DNA of 64,000 bases from positions 1-64,000 of the forward strand of contig NZ_JBMMUF010000002.1 of the NCBI RefSeq assembly GCF_049257235.1, given 5' to 3'. This DNA comes from Pseudoalteromonas sp049257235 (GTDB lineage: Bacteria > Pseudomonadota > Gammaproteobacteria > Enterobacterales > Alteromonadaceae). The notes below the pieces were generated by a model. It searched no databases, was not told the origin of the DNA, and worked only from the letters and a program-made list of their open reading frames with translations. A program made the position numbers and the translations under genes. This document shows, one piece after another, positions 24,603 through 34,324 of the stretch (position 1 is its first letter; each line of letters begins with the position of its first letter).

Positions 24603-25100
24603 GTGTTAGCAAAACGAAATGGATTAATTTGGTTGGTGCTAACAGCAATCATTTTGGTGGTCGATTGGGCCACCAAAACGTATGTTGTTAACACTATGGC
24701 CCTAGGGCAAAGCATTGATGTGTTGCCTGTATTCAATATTACTTATGTGCATAATCCTGGCGCTGCATTTAGCTTCTTGAGTGAAGCCGGTGGCTGGCAG
24801 CGTTGGTTTCTAAGCGCAATTGCCATTGCTATTTCAGTGCTGCTGGTGTGGTGGTTAAAGCGTTTACCTGCATCAAATAAGCTACTTGGTTGTGCATATG
24901 CATTGGTGTTGGCAGGTGCTCTTGGCAACTTATATGACCGTATGGTTTACGGTTATGTAATTGATTTTATTCACGTATATTATCAAAATTGGCATTATCC
25001 TAAGTTTAATATTGCTGACTGTGCGATTTGTATTGGTGCGGCGCTGTTATTAATTGATGCCTTTAAAACGAGTGGTAAAGAGGAGTCGGTCAATGAGTGA
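24603..25100 (+). CDS. lspA: Lipoprotein signal peptidase (signal peptidase II)
   Basis: A 165-residue membrane aspartyl protease that removes the signal peptide from prolipoproteins after lipid attachment. Four helices; the two catalytic Asp are in GNLYDRMVYGYVIDF (about residues 113-121) and FNIADCAI (about 143). It starts with GTG behind AGGAG. The last 8 bases overlap the start of fkpB. Several lipoproteins in this window (BamD, the SLT lipoprotein, DUF3750) would be its clients. Confidence 0.97.
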   Translation: MLAKRNGLIWLVLTAIILVVDWATKTYVVNTMALGQSIDVLPVFNITYVHNPGAAFSFLSEAGGWQRWFLSAIAIAISVLLVWWLKRLPASNKLLGCAYALVLAGALGNLYDRMVYGYVIDFIHVYYQNWHYPKFNIADCAICIGAALLLIDAFKTSGKEESVNE

Positions 25101-25533
25101 TGCGGTAATTGGCGCAAATTCACAGGTGCTATTTCACTTTTCAATTAAGTTATCTGACGGCTCAGCGGCTGATTCGACAAAAGTACATAATAAGCCTGCT
25201 AAGTTGGTGATGGGTGACGGCAGTTTGACCGAAAACTTTGAAAAATGTTTATTGGGTCTATCGGCTGGCGATGCAAAGTCATTTGAGCTTGAACCAGAAG
25301 ATGCCTTTGGCCACCCGAATCCGGATAACATTTATCATGTTGACCGCAGCAAGTTCGGTGCCGAGGCTCCCGCACAAGTTGGCGCTATTATCGCCTTTAC
25401 TCAGCCTGATGGTACGGAGTTGCCGGGTGTTGTGCGTGAAGTGCAAGGGCAGTCGGTGACGATTGATTTTAATCACCCATTGGCAGGCCAAAAGCTGACT
25501 TTTGAAGTTGAGATCCTAGAGGTGACGAACTAA
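25093..25533 (+). CDS. fkpB: FKBP-type peptidyl-prolyl isomerase SlpA/FkpB
   Basis: A 146-residue cytoplasmic PPIase-chaperone of the SlyD/SlpA class. It has the interrupted FKBP fold: FHFSIKLSDGSAADST near the start, the VMGDGSL and LLGLSAGDAKSFELEPEDAFG insert-in-flap region, and NHPLAGQKLTFEVEI at the end. The start at 25093 overlaps the lspA end; GAGGAG lies upstream. Its stop overlaps the ispH start by one base (TAATG), indicating coupled translation. Confidence 0.95.
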   Translation: MSDAVIGANSQVLFHFSIKLSDGSAADSTKVHNKPAKLVMGDGSLTENFEKCLLGLSAGDAKSFELEPEDAFGHPNPDNIYHVDRSKFGAEAPAQVGAIIAFTQPDGTELPGVVREVQGQSVTIDFNHPLAGQKLTFEVEILEVTN

Positions 25534-26462
25534 TGAAAATCATGCTAGCAAACCCACGCGGCTTTTGTGCGGGTGTAGATAGAGCGATTAGCATTGTGGA
25601 GCGCGCTTTGGATATTTTCGAAGCGCCAATTTATGTGCGCCATGAAGTGGTACATAACAAATACGTTGTCAATGGTCTCAAAGACCGCGGCGCTGTATTT
25701 GTGGAAGAGTTGCATCAGGTGCCTGATGATAGCATTGTGATTTTCAGTGCGCACGGGGTGTCACAAGCGGTTCGTCAAGAGGCTAAGCGTCGCGAGCTTA
25801 AAGTGTTTGATGCAACTTGCCCGTTGGTGACGAAAGTACATATGGAAGTGACTCGGGCGTCACGCCGTGGCACCGAGTGTGTGTTAATTGGTCACCAAGG
25901 ACACCCTGAAGTCGAAGGCACAATGGGCCAATATGATAATCCGCAGGGTGGGATCTATCTTGTTGAAACTCCTGAAGATGTTGCTAAGCTTGAAGTGAAA
26001 GATGCGAGCAACTTGTTCTATTGTAGCCAAACGACATTGTCGGTGGATGACACCGCCGATGTAATCGATGCATTACGTGAGCGTTTTCCAGAAATAGATG
26101 GCCCACGCAAAGATGACATTTGTTATGCAACTCAAAATCGCCAAGATGCAGTGCGTGATTTAGCTGACAAAGTTGATGTGCTATTAGTGGTTGGCGCGAA
26201 AAATAGCTCTAACTCTAATCGTTTACGTGAATTAGCAAACAAGATGGGCACAGCTGCTTACTTAATTGATGATGCTGATTCAATTGAGGCGTCGTGGCTA
26301 GATAATGCTTCGAGTGTTGGTGTAACGGCAGGAGCTTCAGCGCCTGAAGTGCTAGTGCAACAAGTGATTAGTCACCTAAAATCTCTTGGCGGCGAAGAAG
26401 TGGTTGAAAACCCAGGTCGTGAAGAAGACATCGTGTTCGCTGTTCCAGCTGAATTAAGGTAA
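25533..26462 (+). CDS. ispH: 4-hydroxy-3-methylbut-2-enyl diphosphate reductase
   Basis: A 309-residue iron-sulfur enzyme of the MEP isoprenoid pathway, making IPP and DMAPP. The three cluster cysteines are in PRGFCAGVDRA (about residue 12), DATCPLV (about 96) and DICYATQNRQ (about 196). The conserved His-rich loops (HEVVHN, GHQGHPEV) are present. It ends the murJ-ribF-ileS-lspA-fkpB-ispH run. In P. aeruginosa it also lies next to the minor pilin operon. Confidence 0.98.
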   Translation: MKIMLANPRGFCAGVDRAISIVERALDIFEAPIYVRHEVVHNKYVVNGLKDRGAVFVEELHQVPDDSIVIFSAHGVSQAVRQEAKRRELKVFDATCPLVTKVHMEVTRASRRGTECVLIGHQGHPEVEGTMGQYDNPQGGIYLVETPEDVAKLEVKDASNLFYCSQTTLSVDDTADVIDALRERFPEIDGPRKDDICYATQNRQDAVRDLADKVDVLLVVGAKNSSNSNRLRELANKMGTAAYLIDDADSIEASWLDNASSVGVTAGASAPEVLVQQVISHLKSLGGEEVVENPGREEDIVFAVPAELR

Positions 26463-26480
26463 CAATATAGGGGGTCAGGT

Positions 26481-27497
26481 ATGTCGTCAGCGATTAAATC
26501 GCCCCCGTATTCACTATTAAGTACCCTGTGCCAGACCCGCGGGGTACTCAGCGCAGTGGTCGTCGCTCAGGTGCTGGCTCTGATCATAACCCTTAGCGAG
26601 TATGACTATAGCCAGTTCTGGCTGGTGCTTGGGCAAACCAGCCTATTAGTTCAGTTTATCACCTCAGTAAGCATAGCAATTCTCTACGTTTTAAATCGCC
26701 TAAAACCGCAACTGAGCGAGACTATACAAGCAGTTTCCTTTGTGCTCACCTTGGTAGTAGTGACCTTTCTAACAACAAGCTACATTAGTTATCTAAGTGT
26801 GTTGGACGACCCCATATCTTATTGGTTTGTAGTTAAAAGTTGTGCGATTAGTGTATTAGTCACAACGTTGTTTGTGCAATTTATGGCGATGGTCAACGAA
26901 CACGCAAATGCGCACTATGCTTACACTCAGGCGCAATTGGACGCACTACAGGCGCGTATTAAGCCGCATTTTCTATTTAATACCTTAAACACCGTAGCTG
27001 AACTTGCACATCAGGATCCCAATGCTGCAGAGGAGTCTGCATTGGCGCTGGCATCTTTATCTAGAGCTGCCATCAATGCGGGTCAAGATAGTACATTAGA
27101 GCAAGAGGTCATTCTTGCAAAAAGATACATATCATTAGAACAGTGGCGTTTTGGTGAGCGCTTGCTCGTTGATTGGCAGTTGCCCGAGACGTTGCCTCAG
27201 GCTGCATTGCCGTGTTTAACGTTACAACCCTTATTAGAAAATGCTGTGCAATACAGCGTACAAGGTGAAAACCAGCAATCTCAAATTACCGTGCAAATGG
27301 TCGCGACACAAAAATCCGTCACCATTGTGGTCGAAAACACCATTGGCAGTGCGATATCAGATAAACAAGGTAACGGTATAGCCCTTGGCAATATAGCACA
27401 GCGATTGAAGTTAAAATTTGCGGATGCCGCGCAATTGACGACTCGCAAATACGACGGACAGTTCCGCGTTAAACTGGTTGTGCCAAGGAGAGTGTAA
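26481..27497 (+). CDS. LytS-type sensor histidine kinase (AlgZ/FimS-like)
   Basis: A 338-residue membrane kinase of the His_kinase (PF06580) family. The N-terminal third has four hydrophobic segments (about residues 20-40, 45-66, 76-96 and 107-130). The phospho-acceptor His is in KPHFLFNTLNTVAE (about residue 158). The ATP site shows LQPLLENAVQYSV and GNGIALGNIAQRL. There is no separate sensor domain. It forms an operon with the LytTR regulator just downstream. The family and the neighbouring pilin genes recall FimS/AlgZ of P. aeruginosa, which with AlgR controls fimU-pilVWXY1Y2E; the equivalence here is inferred. Confidence 0.88.
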   Translation: MSSAIKSPPYSLLSTLCQTRGVLSAVVVAQVLALIITLSEYDYSQFWLVLGQTSLLVQFITSVSIAILYVLNRLKPQLSETIQAVSFVLTLVVVTFLTTSYISYLSVLDDPISYWFVVKSCAISVLVTTLFVQFMAMVNEHANAHYAYTQAQLDALQARIKPHFLFNTLNTVAELAHQDPNAAEESALALASLSRAAINAGQDSTLEQEVILAKRYISLEQWRFGERLLVDWQLPETLPQAALPCLTLQPLLENAVQYSVQGENQQSQITVQMVATQKSVTIVVENTIGSAISDKQGNGIALGNIAQRLKLKFADAAQLTTRKYDGQFRVKLVVPRRV

Positions 27498-27498
27498 T

Positions 27499-28206
27499 AT
27501 GCTTCGAGCCTTGATTGTTGATGATGAACCTCTTGCACGAGCGCGCCTCAAAAGACTGCTCAGCGCGCACGAGGCCACTGTGTGCGTGTTAGCAGAAGCA
27601 GCCGATGGTAAAGAGGCGCTTGCACAGTTTAAGGCGCTGCAAGTAGACGTTGTCTTTCTTGATATAGAAATGCCTGAATTAAGTGGTGTTGAGGTTGCAA
27701 AGGTGCTTGCAAACGAACCGCATCCTCCGGCAATTGTTTTCACAACGGCTTATAGCGAACATGCGCTCACAGCTGTAAATTTGCAGGCTGTGGGCTACCT
27801 TCTAAAGCCTGTTGAAGCAGAGCACCTCGCACACATCCTTAGTAAATTGGGTACCACAAACAGAGCGCAAAATAGTGAGCGTCAAGATGAGACAATTAGC
27901 TATCAATTGGGCAATAAAATAATAAAAGTTGCGCTTGAAGATGTCTGCTACTTTCATGCAGATGGTAAATACACCCAAGTGATGACCGTGCAAGGAGCGC
28001 AGGGGTTGGTAGATGAGCCATTAAAAGCGCTTGAGGAGCGTTTCGGCATGAGGTTTGTTCGTGTTCATCGTAACTGTTTAGTTAATAGCGGCGAGATAGC
28101 TGCGTTAGAAGCCCATGAGCAAGGTCATGTGATTCGTTTAAAAAGTAATAAGCAGCCGATATCCGTATCAAGAAGAGCATTAAAGCAAGTTAAGTCTTTA
28201 TTGTAA
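27499..28206 (+). CDS. LytTR-family response regulator (AlgR-like)
   Basis: A 235-residue regulator. The receiver domain (about 1-115) has the phospho-Asp in VVFLDIEMPELSG (about residue 54), and the switch region ends KPVEAEHL. The LytTR DNA-binding domain (about 135-235) has VCYFHADGKYTQVMT and RFVRVHRNCLVN. The ATG comes two bases after the kinase stop, behind GGAGAG. It is the likely regulator of the pilV-W-X-Y1-E genes 270 bases downstream, by analogy with AlgR; direct sites were not identified. Confidence 0.9.
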   Translation: MLRALIVDDEPLARARLKRLLSAHEATVCVLAEAADGKEALAQFKALQVDVVFLDIEMPELSGVEVAKVLANEPHPPAIVFTTAYSEHALTAVNLQAVGYLLKPVEAEHLAHILSKLGTTNRAQNSERQDETISYQLGNKIIKVALEDVCYFHADGKYTQVMTVQGAQGLVDEPLKALEERFGMRFVRVHRNCLVNSGEIAALEAHEQGHVIRLKSNKQPISVSRRALKQVKSLL

Positions 28207-28275
28207 CAAGCCTTCCTTGGTATATCGTAGTTAATATAAACCTCATTAAAACATCGATTTATGTTTTCATGGCTT

Positions 28276-28359
28276 ATACCAATTGTATTAGAAAAATGAG
28301 CTAGGCTAGCGCTGGATAAATAGCGCTTTATCTGATCACATATTTATGCGCATTGGTAT
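28276..28359. repeat. Palindromic intergenic element (MITE/REP-like) upstream of pilV
   Basis: About 84 bases are bounded by the inverted ends ATACCAAT (28276-28283) and ATTGGTAT (28352-28359). Inside lie AGCGCT (28308-28313 and 28322-28327) and the palindrome GATAAATAGCGCTTTATC. Short elements with TATACCAAT ends are, from memory, common between genes of Pseudoalteromonas and relatives. A single copy is seen here, so repeat status is inferred. Confidence 0.45.
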
Positions 28360-28476
28360 CTTATATATCTGACATTGCCGTTCATCCTGATAAATTTACC
28401 GTTTATACCTATTCCAGTTGCTCCTTGTTTCACAGTTACTAAACTGTTATCTACCAATAATTTAAATTAAAAGACT

Positions 28477-29013
28477 ATGCGTAATCAACGGGGCTTTACT
28501 CTATTAGAAACACTAATAGCATTTATTGTTTTGGTGTTTGGTTTGCTTGGCGCAGTAGCGCTGCAAGCTAAGGCTAAACAAGCAACTTTTGACTCTATGC
28601 AACGCGCTGCAGCGTTAGGTGTAGCGAATGATGTAATCGACAGGATGCGAGCAAATAGTGAGGCGACATTGGCAGGTAACTACAACGGTAACATCTCTAG
28701 TGGAGATACACAGTCAGGTGGGTATGTTAGTTGTATAAATAACAACTGTCTACCTGCTCAGGTCGCTGCCTTTGATAGAGAGCAGTGGCGCAGAGCAATC
28801 CGTGCTGTAGATAACACTGGTTCACTTTCAGACGCACAAATTTGTATTTCAACAGCAGGAGATGCAGAGCAAGTTACTATTAACGTCATCGTGTCCTGGG
28901 ATTCGCGCCAGCAGTTGTCTAGCGCAGGCGATGCAGTAGGTGATAAAACGGATTGTGGTGGCGACAACAATCGCCGTCGTGTGTTATCAGTTGATTCATT
29001 CTTATTTGTTTAG
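28477..29013 (+). CDS. pilV: Type IV pilus minor pilin PilV
   Basis: A 178-residue prepilin. The type III signal is QRGFTLLETLIA, cut by PilD after Gly and leaving Phe1 with Glu5, followed by a hydrophobic helix (residues 9-28). The rest is a globular domain with two cysteine pairs. Position before pilW and the PilV-like phrase VLVFGLLGAVALQ fit PilV. Minor pilins prime pilus assembly with PilY1 at the tip. No strong ribosome binding site is visible. Confidence 0.9.
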   Translation: MRNQRGFTLLETLIAFIVLVFGLLGAVALQAKAKQATFDSMQRAAALGVANDVIDRMRANSEATLAGNYNGNISSGDTQSGGYVSCINNNCLPAQVAAFDREQWRRAIRAVDNTGSLSDAQICISTAGDAEQVTINVIVSWDSRQQLSSAGDAVGDKTDCGGDNNRRRVLSVDSFLFV

Positions 29014-29022
29014 GGAAATATC

Positions 29023-30048
29023 ATGAGATTCAATTACATATCTACCCCTAATAGAGAATCTGGCTTTACTCTTCTAGAATTGATGATCGCCATGGTGGTA
29101 GGCATCTTTTTATTAGGTGGCGTGATGTTTACCTATCTTAGTATGAAAGTGACGACAACCGATACTGTTGAGATGGGTGAAATGCAGGAAACGGGTCGCA
29201 TAGCCCTTGATATTATTGGTAAAGACTTAGCAATGGCCGGCTTTTTCGGCCGAGTTAATAATGAGGAGTTAGCATTTGCTGATGTAACTGGGCTTGCAGC
29301 AGTCGCTGGCGACTGTAGCGCCGGCGCAGGGACTAACAGCGCAAGCTTTCCAACTCCTGGAGCTGCTACTAATTTCAGGACGCTATACGGTGAAGTGGTT
29401 GGCTCAACAGCGTCCGAATTTACGTCATGCTTGAGTGGCGCAAAAGCTGGGAGTGATGTGCTGCAAATTAAACGGGCAAGTGGCCAAGACGTCAGTGGGC
29501 AAGCGACGGATGCTAACCAATACTACGTTGAATCTACTCTTGGTACAGCTAAATTTATTGCCGGTGGTGGTACTGCTATTGATATCGATGGTACCAATGT
29601 ATGGCCCTATAACCACCATGTCTATTATGTAAGTGAAGATACTTACACCAAAGGCGATAAGACGATTACAGTGCCTGTGTTGATGCGCAAAAGACTCACG
29701 GTAGGAAATATGGTGACGGAGCCTATTTTGGAAGGTGTTGAAAATCTAAAGTTTTCATATGGTATGGACATTAATGGTGATGGCGCGGTTGATCTTTATA
29801 AAGATGCATCGCAAATGACTGCAGTGGACTGGGAGCAGTCCGGCATTACTAAAATAGAGACTATTCAGGTGGCAGTTCTTGTAAGAGCGACTGAAGAGGA
29901 CAAAAACTCGAAGGTCAGCAATCGTACTTACAAACTTGGCGATAGCCAGAGGGTAATCACCGGCAATGACAGTCATAGACGAATGGTTTTTGTATCAACA
30001 TTTAAGCTAAATAATGCGGGGAATAACCAATGGTCTATCGCACTTTAA
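29023..30048 (+). CDS. pilW: Type IV pilus minor pilin PilW
   Basis: A 341-residue prepilin with signal ESGFTLLELMIAMVVGIFLL (about residues 12-31) and a long C-terminal domain, the usual size for PilW (the largest minor pilin). AGGGAA precedes the ATG. Its 3' end overlaps pilX by 19 bases. It is expected to sit in the tip complex with PilV, PilX, PilE and PilY1. Confidence 0.9.
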   Translation: MRFNYISTPNRESGFTLLELMIAMVVGIFLLGGVMFTYLSMKVTTTDTVEMGEMQETGRIALDIIGKDLAMAGFFGRVNNEELAFADVTGLAAVAGDCSAGAGTNSASFPTPGAATNFRTLYGEVVGSTASEFTSCLSGAKAGSDVLQIKRASGQDVSGQATDANQYYVESTLGTAKFIAGGGTAIDIDGTNVWPYNHHVYYVSEDTYTKGDKTITVPVLMRKRLTVGNMVTEPILEGVENLKFSYGMDINGDGAVDLYKDASQMTAVDWEQSGITKIETIQVAVLVRATEEDKNSKVSNRTYKLGDSQRVITGNDSHRRMVFVSTFKLNNAGNNQWSIAL

Positions 30049-30512
30049 ACATTCATAAGCAGCAAGGTGTTGTGTTAGTCGCAGCTATCGTTATGGTGCT
30101 TGTAGTAAGTGGTATAGCGGTTACTTTAATGAGCAACAGTAGCGTTGATATGAAGGTGATTAATGCTGCTCAAGATTATGATCAAGCATTAAGTCAGGCG
30201 CATGCAGATACCAGTCGTGCAATTTATACTGAGTTAAAATCAAGTAACGGTATTAATTTTACTACGCCCAACTTGGGCACCGTAGACGAGAGTGTACCAC
30301 TTGTAGCTGAGGGGGCAGAAGCTGCGTTGACTTTAGTGAAGGCCCCAGGGGTATTGAGTGCAACAAATTGTTCTCGAAAAAGGGCAGCGAATGATACCAG
30401 TGCAGATATTAAGTGCAGCCGTGACCTGAGAGTGAATTCAACAGTGTTCTTCGGTAAGGGCAACCGTCATTCGGTCAGTGTTGTATCAGGTATAGAGCAA
30501 GAGTCTCTGTAG
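30030..30512 (+). CDS. pilX: Type IV pilus minor pilin PilX
   Basis: A 160-residue protein with an N-terminal helix after QQGVVLVAAIVMVLV (residues 11-25). It lacks the Glu at position 5 of the mature pilin, as is normal for PilX/GspK-type tip pilins. It overlaps the end of pilW and precedes pilY1, the conserved order. Two cysteines lie in the C-terminal half. Confidence 0.85.
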   Translation: MVYRTLNIHKQQGVVLVAAIVMVLVVSGIAVTLMSNSSVDMKVINAAQDYDQALSQAHADTSRAIYTELKSSNGINFTTPNLGTVDESVPLVAEGAEAALTLVKAPGVLSATNCSRKRAANDTSADIKCSRDLRVNSTVFFGKGNRHSVSVVSGIEQESL

Positions 30513-30542
30513 CAGGTTGAGAATTTGGAATAGGTGAACGAA

Positions 30543-33500
30543 ATGAAAGTTCTAAATAAATTAGCTTTGGCAATTGCACTGTGCTCTCCTGCAGCGATAC
30601 ATGCAGAAGACATTGAGGTGTATGTAGGTCAAAAAGCGGCAGTTGGTGCTAAAGCAAAGGTACTCTTCATACTTGATAATTCAAATAGTATGAACGAGGG
30701 GGTATTAGCCCCAGAGCCATACAACAACACCACAGAGTATGGAACCGATGGTGCCGATAGTGGCTTTAAAGATGATTATATTTTTTATTCAGTGGGTCAG
30801 ACTATCGATGATATTGTGCTCGCTGAGCTTGATAATCGCTCAGATGCAAAGCGCTTTAATTTTTCTCTTAATGGTTGTGATGCTGCAAAAGAAGCGTTAG
30901 CAAAGTATGGTTTTTTTACCGGTAAAATGCTTGAATTTTCAGGTAAAAAGAATACAGGGGAATGGATTAACCTCAAAAATGACAACGGCGGCAATATGCA
31001 AAGTGCTGTCGATTGTCTAGCTGATTTCAGAAACAATGACGGTGATAATCAATACCTCCACCCTGAGCCTACTAAAGTAACGATCGACCAATATCTCCAA
31101 GTGGCGAAAAGTGGTAGTAATATCTATAGCTCGCAGTTTAATGATGAATTGAAAGGGTTCCCAACGACGACTAAAAATCCGGACCACGCTGACTTCATGG
31201 GTTATTCAGGCGAAAGCCCTGGCGGAGAGTACGATGCCGAGATGCGCGCAAAAATGGAGGCAATTTTTGAAGAGGCAACGGTCGTTACTTTATACTCACC
31301 GCATTATGTACGTTGGTACATCGATAAAGAAGCGAATCAAACGACTCAAGACAAGATTGAAGTGGCTAAAGAGACCATTCAAACAACGCTTGGTGCTACT
31401 CCTGATGCCGATTTTGCTTTGATGGTTTATAACTTGAACTTTCCGCAAGAAAATGATCGTGACGGTGGAAGACTTGTAGCGAGCTTTGGTAACGATGGAA
31501 GTATTTTCGATATTGTTTCCAGCGTAAGCGGTCAAACAAACACGCCACTGTGTGAGACGTTGTTTGAGGCATATAATTACTTTGCAGGTAACCCAGTTTT
31601 ATATGCTGATGATGATAAAACGTGTAATAGTGAAACGGGTGAGTGTGGGGGAGTTAACTACCAAGGAAATGACCCGGCGTTCGATTTGAGTTCGACGGTC
31701 AATGGTGAGGGGGTACTTTACAATAGTCCTTATGTAGATCGTGGCGGTTGTCCTCAAGATATTAGTATTGTCTATATCACGGATGGTGCGCCAACTATCG
31801 ACAACGCTGCTGATGGGGCTGTCAAATCATTGTTTACTACTGTTAACTATGTAACCGGTCAAATTGAAGGGGTTACGCCAGATACAGTTCCCGACCCAGA
31901 GGCGCTAAAAGGTAAAGAGTTTGCTAAAGATGAAAATGGCGAAGTTATTGTTGATGAAAATGGAGAGCCAAAAGTCATAGCTGAGAGCTACCTGCCCGCA
32001 CTTGCTCATTATATGAAAAAGCAAGATATCAATAAGCTAATCCCGGGTAATCAGACAGCAACCTTGTATACCGTTGGTTTTGGTGGAGATGCGCCTGAAG
32101 CCATTCTTTCTAAAGCTGCGGAAGAAGGTGGTGGTCGTTATTATTTTGCTGATAATGGCGAGTCGCTTTCAGAGGCGATATCAGAGACTTTGGCTGAGAT
32201 ATTGGCAACGTCAACATCATTTACCGCTCCATCTGTGGCCAGTAATAACTTTGACCGTACGAGAACTTCTGACTCAGTATATTACGCAATGTTCTTGCCG
32301 ACGGAAGGCGCTCGTTGGGCTGGTAACTTGAAAAAGTTAAAAGTTTCCAATGGCACAGTGGTTGATTTGAATGGCCAGCCAGCTCTGGATCAGGACGGCA
32401 ATATCAAGTCAGGGACAGATATTGCAACAACTTTTTGGAGCGCAGCACCGGATGGAAGCGATGTTCGAGCCGGTGGTGCAAACTACGTGCTCTCTGAAGT
32501 GAGTGCTTCCAACCGCAGGGTTTATTCAAATATTGGAATAGATGGCGCAATTACAGCATTTGACGCAAGAAATATTATTGACTACTACGGTAGTGAAGCT
32601 GATGCCGGTATTGCATTAGGTGTTGAAAAAGCAGAGGTCAAACCCTTAATCGCTTGGGCGCGTGGTATGGACGTTGACGATGATAACAACGACGGTCAAA
32701 GAACAGATACGCGCCTGGATGTCATGGGCGATCCTCTTCACTCGCGTCCAGTTGCATTGTCATACCCTGATGGTGAAATTAAAGTTATTATGGGTACAAA
32801 TGCCGGTTTTATTCATCTATTTTCAGATCAATACAACACCCTGACTGAACAGTGGAGCTTTATACCTGAAGAGTTATTCGACAATTTATCAGTGCTTCGT
32901 AATAACACCGGCGGTGAAAAAGTGTATGGTATGGACAGTACAGCCACTGTGCACTTTATCGATGCAAATAACAACGGTATTGTTGATGAAGGTACGGATA
33001 CAGTATGGGTGTTTTTTGGTATGCGCCGTGGCGGATATTCATACTATGCGATAGATATCTCAAACAGTAGTACACCCAAACTAATGTGGCACATTGATAA
33101 TACGACCATAGGGTTTGAAGAAATGGGTCAGAGTTGGTCTAGACCAATCATCACCTACCTCAAAGGCGTTGTGAACAGTAACAATCGCCCAGAGCCTGTA
33201 TTAGTGTTTGGCGCAGGTTACGATACCAACAAAGACTTGAATTACACTGCAGATAGTGTTGGGCGTGGTGTTTACCTTGTTCGTGCTAGAAATGGTAGCT
33301 TGGTTGGTAAATTCACCAATGAGCTAACTAACACTTTAACAGGCGATGTTTATTTCCCAGGGAATCACGGTATCGTCGGTGATATTGCGGTACTCGATAG
33401 TAATTATGATGGCCTTACCGATCGCATGTATGCAACCGACACGGGTGGCAATGTTTGGCGATTTGACATGCCCAGCGCTGATAAATCCACATGGTCAACA

Positions 33501-34319
33501 TTTAAATTTGCTGATTTAGGTGCAATAACACCCGTTTCGGAAAATCGTCGCTTCTATTATGGCCCATCTGTTTCGAGAACCTTTTCTGCTTTGGTGCAGT
33601 CGACGGAAATAGACGGTGAAACCTACATCTCTCGAATAGAAACTCCTTTTGAAGCCATTACGGTGGGGAGCGGAAACCGGTCGCATCCATTGGAAACTGA
33701 AGAAGGAAACTTCTTATACATGTTGCGAGACGAAAATGTCAGGACTCAAACATTTGAGCCAGTTGCTAACCCCGCACCAGCACCATTAACACCGAGTGAC
33801 TTGCGTGATATCACACAACTGCCATTTGATGGTCTTGAGGGAGGCAGTGATGCGTTTGTGGACCAAGAGCTTATTATGGGGTCTTATGATGGTTGGATGT
33901 ACTCTCTACCTGCAACTGAAAAATCTCTGTCTAAACCTACAGTACTGTTTGGTGTTGCTTACTTCACAACCTTCACTCCGAGTGAGGATAATGATTTGGC
34001 GAAATGTGTACTAAAAGGTGGCGCCGGCAAGTTGTATGCGTTTAATCTACATTATGGTTCAACAGTATACAGCTCGCTGTCATTTGATTTGGGGAATAAA
34101 ATTCCTCCCGCACCAACATGGGTAGTTGAAGACCAGTTCTACTGTCTCAACTGTGGTACTAGTACGGGCACAGGCTGGGGAGCGGTCGATGAAAACGGAA
34201 ATCCTTCACCTGATGGCGGTCTGTTGCAGTTGATTGCTGTTGATGAAAGCGATCCTTCTAAAACAACAAAACCTAGCTTTAGAACCACACAAAACTATAT
34301 TTATCGATTAGAGGAATAA
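30543..34319 (+). CDS. pilY1: Type IV pilus tip adhesin/assembly protein PilY1
   Basis: A 1258-residue secreted protein. Signal peptide (about residues 1-21). The von Willebrand A-like region has a partial MIDAS, FILDNSNSM (about 45-50). The C-terminal beta-propeller domain (about 730-1250) carries two EF-hand-like calcium loops, DANNNGIVD (about 807) and DSNYDGLTD (about 952), followed by the family phrase GGNVWRFD. PilY1 binds calcium to control extension and retraction and acts in surface sensing in Pseudomonas. The chosen ATG follows AGGTGA; a GTG three codons earlier is possible. Confidence 0.95.
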   Translation: MKVLNKLALAIALCSPAAIHAEDIEVYVGQKAAVGAKAKVLFILDNSNSMNEGVLAPEPYNNTTEYGTDGADSGFKDDYIFYSVGQTIDDIVLAELDNRSDAKRFNFSLNGCDAAKEALAKYGFFTGKMLEFSGKKNTGEWINLKNDNGGNMQSAVDCLADFRNNDGDNQYLHPEPTKVTIDQYLQVAKSGSNIYSSQFNDELKGFPTTTKNPDHADFMGYSGESPGGEYDAEMRAKMEAIFEEATVVTLYSPHYVRWYIDKEANQTTQDKIEVAKETIQTTLGATPDADFALMVYNLNFPQENDRDGGRLVASFGNDGSIFDIVSSVSGQTNTPLCETLFEAYNYFAGNPVLYADDDKTCNSETGECGGVNYQGNDPAFDLSSTVNGEGVLYNSPYVDRGGCPQDISIVYITDGAPTIDNAADGAVKSLFTTVNYVTGQIEGVTPDTVPDPEALKGKEFAKDENGEVIVDENGEPKVIAESYLPALAHYMKKQDINKLIPGNQTATLYTVGFGGDAPEAILSKAAEEGGGRYYFADNGESLSEAISETLAEILATSTSFTAPSVASNNFDRTRTSDSVYYAMFLPTEGARWAGNLKKLKVSNGTVVDLNGQPALDQDGNIKSGTDIATTFWSAAPDGSDVRAGGANYVLSEVSASNRRVYSNIGIDGAITAFDARNIIDYYGSEADAGIALGVEKAEVKPLIAWARGMDVDDDNNDGQRTDTRLDVMGDPLHSRPVALSYPDGEIKVIMGTNAGFIHLFSDQYNTLTEQWSFIPEELFDNLSVLRNNTGGEKVYGMDSTATVHFIDANNNGIVDEGTDTVWVFFGMRRGGYSYYAIDISNSSTPKLMWHIDNTTIGFEEMGQSWSRPIITYLKGVVNSNNRPEPVLVFGAGYDTNKDLNYTADSVGRGVYLVRARNGSLVGKFTNELTNTLTGDVYFPGNHGIVGDIAVLDSNYDGLTDRMYATDTGGNVWRFDMPSADKSTWSTFKFADLGAITPVSENRRFYYGPSVSRTFSALVQSTEIDGETYISRIETPFEAITVGSGNRSHPLETEEGNFLYMLRDENVRTQTFEPVANPAPAPLTPSDLRDITQLPFDGLEGGSDAFVDQELIMGSYDGWMYSLPATEKSLSKPTVLFGVAYFTTFTPSEDNDLAKCVLKGGAGKLYAFNLHYGSTVYSSLSFDLGNKIPPAPTWVVEDQFYCLNCGTSTGTGWGAVDENGNPSPDGGLLQLIAVDESDPSKTTKPSFRTTQNYIYRLEE

Positions 34320-34324
34320 ACCTA

